A program made the position numbers and the translations under genes. A stretch of DNA of 10,111 bases from Ichthyophonus hoferi (Eukaryota; Opisthokonta; Ichthyosporea; Ichthyophonida; Ichthyophonidae): assembly GCA_002751075.1 (NCBI GenBank), contig NAOQ01000053.1, forward strand, positions 78,231 to 88,341, written 5' to 3'. Below are positions 1 to 7,200 of the stretch, one piece after another. Positions within the stretch are counted from its first letter, which is position 1. Each line of letters starts with the position of its first letter. The notes beneath the pieces were generated by a model. That model made no database searches. It saw only the letters and a list, made by a program, of their open reading frames with translations, and was not told where the DNA came from.

Positions 1-122
1 TTATCGTATAGTATAGTATAGTATAGTATAGTATAGTATAACATAGTATAATATAATATAGTATAGTATAATATTATACAATACAATATGATACACCATA
101 CTATAGTGTAGTATTACATGTC
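1..122. repeat. TATAG pentanucleotide microsatellite in a PCID2 intron
   Basis: The first 60 bases are almost perfect GTATA/TATAG repeats that decay into ATAATATAGTATA variants by about 120. The stretch lies in the intron before the first visible exon, whose acceptor is the TTCTTTAG ending at 161. Confidence 0.85.
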
Positions 123-161
123 ATATCCTACTATAACATAACATTATTCTTCCTTCTTTAG

Positions 162-431
162 GGCATCTCTCCCACAGCAAGTCTATTAAAGAAATACAAA
201 CTAGGAATCTTTGTTGAGATTTCCAAGGCTGTCAGGTATTTTGTTTTATAATTTTTCTTGGTTTTTATTTTGATTTTACATTATATTCTTATATTCCTTT
301 GTGATTTTATTATTCTTGTCTTGTTTATTTAATTTTTTATTCTTTTTATTCTATTGTATTTGTATATATATTACATTTTTAGTATGATTCTTATTTTCAT
401 TTTCATTCTTTTTTATTATTATTTTATTGCC

Positions 432-478
<47 letters not shown>

Positions 479-2562
479 GTGGTATCATAGCATGTGATAT
501 AATAGTATAATGGTATAATAATATATAATATAGTAGTATGTAATTACATATACACTCACACCTATACTCAGACAGGGTAATATTCGTGTCCTGAACCAAC
601 TCCTAGCCAATCACGAGGACGTCTTTGTTCATCGTGGTCTCTATCTCATCATGGATAGGCTAAGACTGATAGCCTATAGGAACCTGATTAGAACCACGTA
701 AGTAGTGTGGATTGGTAGATAGGGAATAGGTGCTAATTAATGTATGTATGTATGTCGTATGCATGTGTGTATGTATGTATGTACGTGTATATGTATGTAT
801 GTATGTATGTATATTTGTATGTATATAAGTCGGTAAGTAAGTAAGTAGGTATATGTATATGCATGTTCGTATGTCCTATATTCATTTCTATAAGAAAATT
901 ATTAGATCACGACCCTTCTCTATAGTATTATTACCCCACAATCTATTTATTTTGCAACACATTATTTAAACCGTTAGTTATTACTTACTACTTACTACTA
1001 CATTGCATAATAGTCTTATAGCTAGTACCTACATTCATTCATACATAGGTGTTTATTTTGTTGTACTATATCCATATCTTATAAAAAAAATTTAAGAGTA
1101 ATTATACTGCAGGAAACTATGCTTGTGTATTTAATTGGTATATAGGTAGATAGGTATGTAAGTATATAAGTATATAGGTATATTGGTATATAAGTATATA
1201 GGTATGTAAGTATATAGGTATATGTATACACACACGTACTAGATTTGATGACCAATAAAAAGCTGCTATGTAGAATATATACCTTAATGTATTGTATAAG
1301 TGTCACATGATATATAGCCCGTAAAAAGGGAGGAGGGGTAAATTTATATGGTAATGTGTATACATTACACTGTGTGTCATATTAATCTGGTACTAATACA
1401 TTATGTTTGTATATTTGTGTAGTATATTTACATGCTTTTGTGTTCTTATTAATTGGTTGTGGATTGTCTTCATTTGTAATTATCGATTTATCTGTCTATA
1501 TATATCAACTAGGCATTTTCATGTATATGTATATGTATCCCTGCTATACTTACGTAATATCCCACCTATAACAACCACCAGGGTTGCTCTACGCGCCAGT
1601 ATAACCAGTGACAATGCTGAATTGAATAAGATGCCCAACGTGGTGGAACTTGATTGGTTTGTCACTGCCTTGGCGTGGCAGGGAGATACGAAGGATCCTG
1701 AAGAGGCTGAGTGTATTATAGCCAACCTTATATACGAGGTGTGTATGTGTGTGTATGTATGTATATATATATAGTTTAGTATGGTATAGTATACCTTATA
1801 TACGAGGTGCGCGTGCGTGTGTAATATACATTTATATATATATATATTTGCACTTAAGTATACATAATATACCTTACATACGAGGTGTGTATATATGTGT
1901 GGATATATATGTACATTTAAGAATGTATAATGTTATATAATTAGTATACCTTATATACGAGGTGTGTATCTTGTATATATATGCATTTAAGAATGAATAA
2001 TGTTATATCATACAGTATAATATAATATCGTATAATATAGTATACAAAGTAGGGTTTAGTGCCATACAGTATGATAGGGAATGGGTTAGTCGCATATATT
2101 ATAGTATGATTTAATATACTACAATGTATGGTTAAATCTATTTTATATCAGTTATAATATTAATTTTTAATTTTTAACACACGTGTATTATAGGCTAATA
2201 GAAATGTCCTAATGCTTTCTGTGACGGTATAGCTATCTATCTTTTGTTTTGCTTTTGTTTTTTTTTTTGGTTTAAAATATGATTCCTTCTCCCTTTCCTC
2301 CCTTTCAGACCACATGGGAAACTCTTAAGCTTTATATTTATAGTGATTTGGATATTTATACATAACGTATACAAGTATAGTATAATATATATATATATAT
2401 ATATATGTAATATATTGTGCACATAATACCAATGCTTACCTTATTTCTCTACAGAATTTTATTCGCGGATACATCCATCGATCTCTTAGGAAATTAGTAT
2501 TAAGCAAGCAAAGACCGTTTCCACCAATCAGCGAGGTCATCAAGGCCAAGTCAATTGAATAA
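162..2562 (+). CDS. PCID2: PCID2 (PCI domain-containing protein 2), C-terminal four exons, 5' end outside the window
   Basis: PCID2 (yeast Thp1 family) is a PCI-domain subunit of the nuclear TREX-2 complex. It works with GANP/Sac3 and DSS1 in mRNA export; its C-terminal winged helix contributes to nucleic-acid binding. Exons seen: 162-235, 572-697, 1582-1738 and 2455-2562, joined by GT-AG introns of phase 2, 2 and 0. Together they encode 154 residues ending in TAA. Family matches in order are LLKKYKLGIFVEISKAV, ANHEDVFVHRGLYLIMDRLR, AYRNLI, EEAECIIANLIYE, and the signature RGYIHRSLRKLVLSKQ followed by RPFPPI. These align with human LLKKYHLMQFAEV, YRNLF, CILANLIY, KGYISHQ and SKQNPFPPL. The WQGD-to-EEAEC stretch resembles the plant form more than the human one, and the tail runs about ten residues past FPP. 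The N-terminal two thirds lies upstream of base 1. Identity is secure; exon borders rest on frame and homology only. Confidence 0.93.
433..478. repeat. (ATT)n microsatellite, about 15 units
   Basis: This is an uninterrupted run of ATT triplets inside the PCID2 intron spanning 236-571. The rest of that intron is T-rich and AT-rich with no gene-like content. The minus-strand reading of this run as poly-Asn is an artefact of the repeat. Confidence 0.95.
738..866. repeat. (TGTA)n / (AAGT)n tetranucleotide microsatellite
   Basis: Imperfect TATG/TGTA units continue as GTAA and GTATAT variants. They fill the start of the 884-base PCID2 intron 698-1581. Outside this block and the next one, the intron is unstructured AT-rich DNA. 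Confidence 0.85.
1138..1226. repeat. GTATATAG-type simple repeat
   Basis: Units of four to eight bases (GTATATAG, GTATATAA, GTATGTAA) repeat with variation and end in an ACACAC run. It lies in the same intron as the preceding tetranucleotide block. Translation of either strand gives only low-complexity Tyr/Ile/Thr strings. Confidence 0.8.
1725..2020 (+). repeat. About 77-bp tandem array that duplicates the exon-3 5' splice site of PCID2
   Basis: The last 14 coding bases of exon 3 and its donor (core TATACGAGGTGTGTAT) recur three more times in the intron. The cores begin at 1725, 1793, 1871 and 1948, giving spacings of 68, 78 and 77. The GT of each copy falls at 1739, 1807, 1885 and 1962. The flanking sequence is also shared: TTTAAGAATG and ATAATGTTATAT occur at 1917-1937 and again at 1987-2007. 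This marks a real tandem duplication with later drift. Only the first copy joins an open frame. Reading through it meets a stop (TAG) within about 35 bases, so the others are decoy or relic donors. Confidence 0.85.
2384..2406. repeat. (AT)n microsatellite
   Basis: This dinucleotide run lies about 50 bases before the exon-4 acceptor (TTTCTCTACAG ending at 2454) in the PCID2 intron 1739-2454. The intron between the 77-bp array and this run is plain AT-rich DNA with a T-rich tract near 2240-2270. Confidence 0.9.
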
Positions 2563-2563
2563 A
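2558..2563 (+). terminator. Candidate PCID2 poly(A) signal overlapping the stop codon
   Basis: AATAAA covers the last two bases of the final Glu codon, the whole TAA stop and one base beyond. A U/GU-rich stretch follows at about 2590-2610. If used, the 3' UTR would be only about 15-30 bases. The next AATAAA on this strand is at 2992-2997, so a longer UTR is also possible. Confidence 0.45.
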
Positions 2564-3576
2564 ATATTGATATCACGTGGTCCAATCATCTGTATTATAT
2601 GTCATGTGATACCAAGGAAGGATCTGCCAATCATAGGTGTTGTTGGACCGAGGGTCTGTTTTATTTGGCGGATGGCTGGTTTGTGATAGGCTAGGATACT
2701 ATTTGATAATTTATAATCTATCATCTGTAATCTGTAATCTATAATTAATAATATATAATCTACAATGTAGCCGATCATACACTAGTATTCATTTGCTCCA
2801 TCTTGATATGAAACCTGATTACAATGATATTGCATATTCCTTTATACAGCTACCATACCTTGAATATTACCAATATTCAGACTATTTCAAACCTATAATA
2901 GCATTATATAAACTAACCTATCTATAGCAGAGATAGTATATAACTGATTTTTATTACCACACTGTAAGACATAAATATAATCATTAAGTTGAATAAAGTG
3001 TTACATATGGAAGACATTTCATTGTAAATATGGTACAAGTACTATAAACAATTGAAATTGTTAATGGATTGTTTGTTATGATATATATTATGTATACTGG
3101 TCAGATTATTAAAGTTCTAGTTAATGCTATTATAATGTATATATGACTAACGGTATATAAAAAAATAATTTTTATAGCTGGGATAGAGTTCTAAAATCAA
3201 AAAAATTACTTTTATCTTGATGGTTATACTTGATTGGTATAAGTATTCTGATGGTAGAAGATCGAAAGTATATACAGCTATGCTTGCGTCAATTAAGCTA
3301 ATTAAGACAAAAAGGACAGGTCAGTAGGCTGTCAGGATATTTCTTATTATTGGTGTAGAATAAAGTCATTCATGATGTTATATTATAATAAACCAATGAC
3401 TACCAAAGAAGAACAATATGTAGCATTCAATTGGTTGGCTAGTATTGTAAAGCTCCAATTGTAACAATAATAGTTATAATGAAGAGACATTGATTGGTTA
3501 AAATTAATAAATTAATTGAGGAAAATAGCATATTTATTTACGAATCAAAATAAAATTATTGGATGCTTAAGACCAA

Positions 3577-3632
3577 CCAATCAACATCACCTACACCAAT
3601 CACAATGAAATCATTAGCCAATTTAAACCAAT
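3577..3632 (+). promoter_or_regulatory. Cluster of four CCAAT boxes
   Basis: CCAAT occurs at 3577, 3596, 3618 and 3628, all in the same orientation within 56 bases. This lies about 450-500 bases upstream of the first possible APEX1 start. NF-Y binding to CCAAT is established in animals. Function here is doubtful because the pentamer is frequent throughout the window. Confidence 0.3.
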
Positions 3633-3943
3633 AAATACCATGTACACATGTTTATCGCAATTCAATAATTGGACGATTTATTCAACTTACACCAAACACC
3701 CATTCTAAACATATCTGTATTATATGTTCTCTTTGATGGTATTATAAACTATCTACTTATATATCATAATATGTATGACCATGAATTAGATATAAATGAT
3801 ATGAATATAAGGCTATTACCCGTATATAATGGTATATAGGTATATTAGAGCAATATAAACGACGGATAAAATTATAATACCGAAAAAAAACAATCTATAT
3901 AGTTGTACATAATATTACTAACCTGCGCAACATTTTAATTATC

Positions 3944-3997
3944 TTAATATACATATATGGCTTAATTGCGTTAATATCCATATATGGCTTAATTACG
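3944..3997 (+). repeat. 27-bp tandem duplication upstream of APEX1
   Basis: Two adjacent copies with the core CATATATGGCTTAATT begin at 3944 and 3971 and differ at two of 27 positions. A partial TTAAT continuation follows. The pair ends about 85 bases before the ATG at 4082 and just upstream of the TATA-like element, so it could fall in the core promoter. Confidence 0.8.
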
Positions 3998-4030
3998 TTA
4001 ATCATTAATCTACCTAAATGACTTGTTTAC

Positions 4031-4041
4031 ATTATATATAG
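4031..4041 (+). promoter_or_regulatory. TATA-like element upstream of APEX1
   Basis: ATTATATATAG lies about 45 bases before the ATG at 4082. This spacing would allow transcription to begin around 4060-4070 with a very short leader. The DNA is so AT-rich that such matches arise easily by chance. A second TATATAATAAA at 4181-4191 falls inside the proposed N-terminal extension and would serve only the start at 4220. Confidence 0.3.
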
Positions 4042-4081
4042 TATACTATATTATCAGAATATTATTACATTTAGAGTAAGT

Positions 4082-4219
4082 ATGATTCGCACCCTCTCAT
4101 TGTGTTCGCCTTTAATTCCTACGCTATCTAGGTTATTAAAACATCACTACCATTATTTACTAACAAAAAACTCTCTTACATATATAATAAAGGCACACCA
4201 ACAAAGAATAGTTTCGATA
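4082..4219 (+). other. Putative mitochondrial presequence encoded upstream of the second APEX1 start
   Basis: The reading frame of the ATG at 4220 stays open upstream to another ATG at 4082 (A at -3). An in-frame TGA at 4019 lies beyond it. The 46 added residues begin [17 protein letters not shown] and end QQRIVSI. They contain six Arg/Lys, four His, many Ser/Thr/Leu and no Asp or Glu, the composition of a mitochondrial targeting peptide. Mammalian APE1 is known to be found in both nucleus and mitochondria. Whether both starts are used here is inference. Confidence 0.5.
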
Positions 4220-7200
4220 ATGGGTCCCAAAAAGTCTAAAAAGTCAATATTAGTAAGTTAGTATATGATGTATTTGAATGTTTTTAACCATGTAATATCA
4301 TTTGGGTTGTTTCTGTGTGCAGTTATTCATACCTTGCGTTATATTTTGTCTCCTTATTTTGTCTTTCTATAATATTGGCTAATATCTTGATATGTAATGA
4401 TGTAATGTTATATGTTCAACCGCAATCAGCTCTTGTGATATAATATAGCCGAATTTATTTATCTATCAATTATGTATCTTTATATAGTCTATTAAATCCA
4501 TCTAAGCTTATTTGTGTTTTATATGGTTAATTACACCTATCTACACATTTCATACACTTACACCATACTAATAGATTCACAATAATTATAAAACATACTT
4601 CATGTATCAGTATTTGCAAGCTGACAAAAAGGCATGCTACAGGATCATTTCAAAGCCAGATCTGTTGCAACAGAAGCCGTTACTAAGGAAGTCCTTCCCA
4701 CAGAGAAGGCCAACCTCGAGGTGGGTGATATTTTTTTAATGGTGTATGGGTTGTATATGATAAATCGGATATACAGACCGAAGAGATGTGAGGGTAAAAG
4801 TCAAGCCAAACCATTAAGAGATAGAGGAGGAAATAATATGTATGATATATATGACGACAAATGGTTGTTTATACAGGATATTAGCTTGAGTATACTATTC
4901 CTACTTACATGTCATGTTATAGGTTTTTACCCTAGTTAGTATGACTTGCCTTCCATCCTATTATTTCCTTCTTAGCTATCGACCTTTATTGTCATTAGAT
5001 CTCCTATCTATAATAATAAGTATATAGAGATTGCTTTGGTGGTTGATATATATGGGTATATGTGTGTATTTGTCCCTCTGTGAGTGAAAGAGAGATATGC
5101 TATTCCCAACGGACCTAGCAACGCCCAATCATTTACTGTTGATAACGTTAACTCGGTGTAATATGGAAAACGTATTGGTGGAATATAACGATAAATAACC
5201 AGTCGAATCACTTTAGAAAGCAGGCCAGTCAAAACCAAGCATTAGCATTTAAAGAGTATATTTTTAAAGACCAATACGTGGTGCCAATTAATTAATTAAT
5301 TAATTAATACTTTTACCCACCCAGGACTCTATCAAGGAGAAGAGAAAGCAGGATGAAGAAACAGATAAGCCTAATAAGGTATATATTAATCTTTCTAAAG
5401 TATATGCACTAATAGTCTTCAACCTTCGCTCTATAGTCCCGTCTTCTGCCACATTAACACTATAAATCATGCGTACAGAAATCAAAGGTTGAAGAGAATG
5501 AGATGATTGATAGAGACAAGATAGATTTGATTGACAATTCTCCAATCAAAGCGGTCCAAGGAAAGTAAGTTATTAATCATTGGGTACTATGGGATAGAAA
5601 TAGAGGATATAGTTATAAGATATGAGCAGGCGGTATGCATGGTACGTCATAATGATGTCATATATATATTCCTTATATAGATATATTATGCAATATCATA
5701 GGAGATATTGTCATAAATTATACCAACCAATCATATGTTCTTTCAGACTAAAGATTGTGACCTGGAATATTAACGGCATTAGAGCTTTCCTTAAGGTGAG
5801 TGTGTTATCCAATCAGATCGTCTTTCTCTAATTATTACTTGTTAACCATAAATCTCATTATCATTTTAATTTGTAAATACTATTGGCAGGTCTTGGATTG
5901 TCGAACGATATTATTGTTTTTGTATTCGTTGATATATTTATCCAATAACCGTCTGCCTTGTATTTAAATGATTATAAAATCACAGGTTCTTATGCATATT
6001 GATATCCCATTGGTGCATAATATTATTAAAATAGGCCATAATGGAACCTACTTTTTCAGTAGACCAATAAAATTCATTATTATGTGGCTTTTTTGTCTTT
6101 ACTGGGATCTGTTGATAAATGAACCAATTATTTCCTTATGACATGGTATTTGTAACTATAGTAACTAGTTGGACACCATGATAATCAATCAGTCATATTT
6201 AGTTTTAATGTCACTTTTTTAATTGATGAAACACGCCTGATCAACTACGGCTTGCTATTGGTGAATTATCTAAAATAAATGAGGGAGCCAGTTAATAATT
6301 TATAAATCATTGGTATTTATCATTATAAAGGATACAACTGAGATATCATCTTCCTTTGATTGGTGTATTCCCACCACTCAAACACATGCTTACGATTTCC
6401 ACCCATATGTAGAATAATGCTCATCAATGGTTGGCGGATAATTCTCCTGATGTCATCTGTGTCCAAGAGATCAAATGTGACCTTGATAAAATCCCAAAGG
6501 TTTTAATCCCTGATTTTAAATTTATTAACAAATAGTTTTGCCTTACCCTTCCTATTTTAAAATACTTTATATAAATATATTATCCAATAGTTCTTCATCT
6601 TTTTCACATGTACCCACTCTCTTTCTCTTTTCGCACTCAGTTATCCTGTTAATGATTGGTCTTTCTAATTTAGCTGCCTCCGTGGACCAATCATATTAAC
6701 CTGTATTATTTTATCTATATTGCCCCTATACTGTCATACACCCTTTTTAGAATATAATGACGTCAGTGTCTATATATAGTATAGATATCTTGACGTTCTT
6801 CTAGATGTACGTGTATTTTTTTAATTACAATTGACTTTATATAGCCAATCATATGTGCGCAAGCATGTTAAATATTCCTATTTTGGTAATTTAAAAAATC
6901 TCTATAAAATTTTGATTATTATAATATATACGCCCTGTCAACCAATTGATATGCAGATTGGGAGCATACATCACTAATATTTTCCAATCTTCATCCACTC
7001 AGGAGGCCATGTTAAAGGGTTATCATGCCTATTGGTCCTCTGCTGAAAAGTCAGGCTATGCAGGAACAGGGTTAGGCATTTTTATTTCTTTTTTATTCTC
7101 TTCCTCTCTATTCTTTACACTATACTATTCACTATATACTATGTACTATACACTTTATACTAGACATTACACTTTCTCTTATATTTTTCTTGTTTAGCTA

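Larger units (their letters stand above)
2563..4081. other. Intergenic region between PCID2 and APEX1
   Basis: These 1.5 kb contain no convincing ORF, tRNA or transposon. Visible contents are a second AATAAA at 2992, a CACGTG E-box at 2574-2579, loosely repeated TAATCTRTAATC units around 2710-2760, a four-fold CCAAT cluster at 3577-3632, a 27-bp direct duplication at 3944-3997, and scattered ATTGG motifs. It should hold the PCID2 3' UTR and the APEX1 promoter. Confidence 0.7.

Noticed and set aside
351-599. Minus-strand frame encoding an Asn-rich protein
   Set aside because: The poly-Asn is the reverse reading of the (ATT)n microsatellite, and its far end overlaps PCID2 exon 2 on the other strand.
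4634-4720. ATG at 4634, in frame with APEX1 exon 2, as an internal start
   Set aside because: It lies 9 bases before the acceptor that best joins exon 1. An in-frame TGA at 4622 closes the frame just upstream, and no promoter signal precedes it.
5008-5238. Minus-strand 76-codon frame in APEX1 intron 2
   Set aside because: It resembles no family I know, shows no splice partners and lies wholly in an intron. Chance is the simplest reading.
6758-6790. CRE palindrome TGACGTCA followed by TATATATAG as an intronic promoter
   Set aside because: One 8-mer plus a TATA-like string is weak evidence in DNA this AT-rich, and no first exon or frame follows it.
6957-7002. Alternative acceptor (ATATGCAG at 6956) extending APEX1 exon 7 upstream
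   Set aside because: It would add 46 bases and break the frame from exon 6. The acceptor at 7002 gives the homologous protein.
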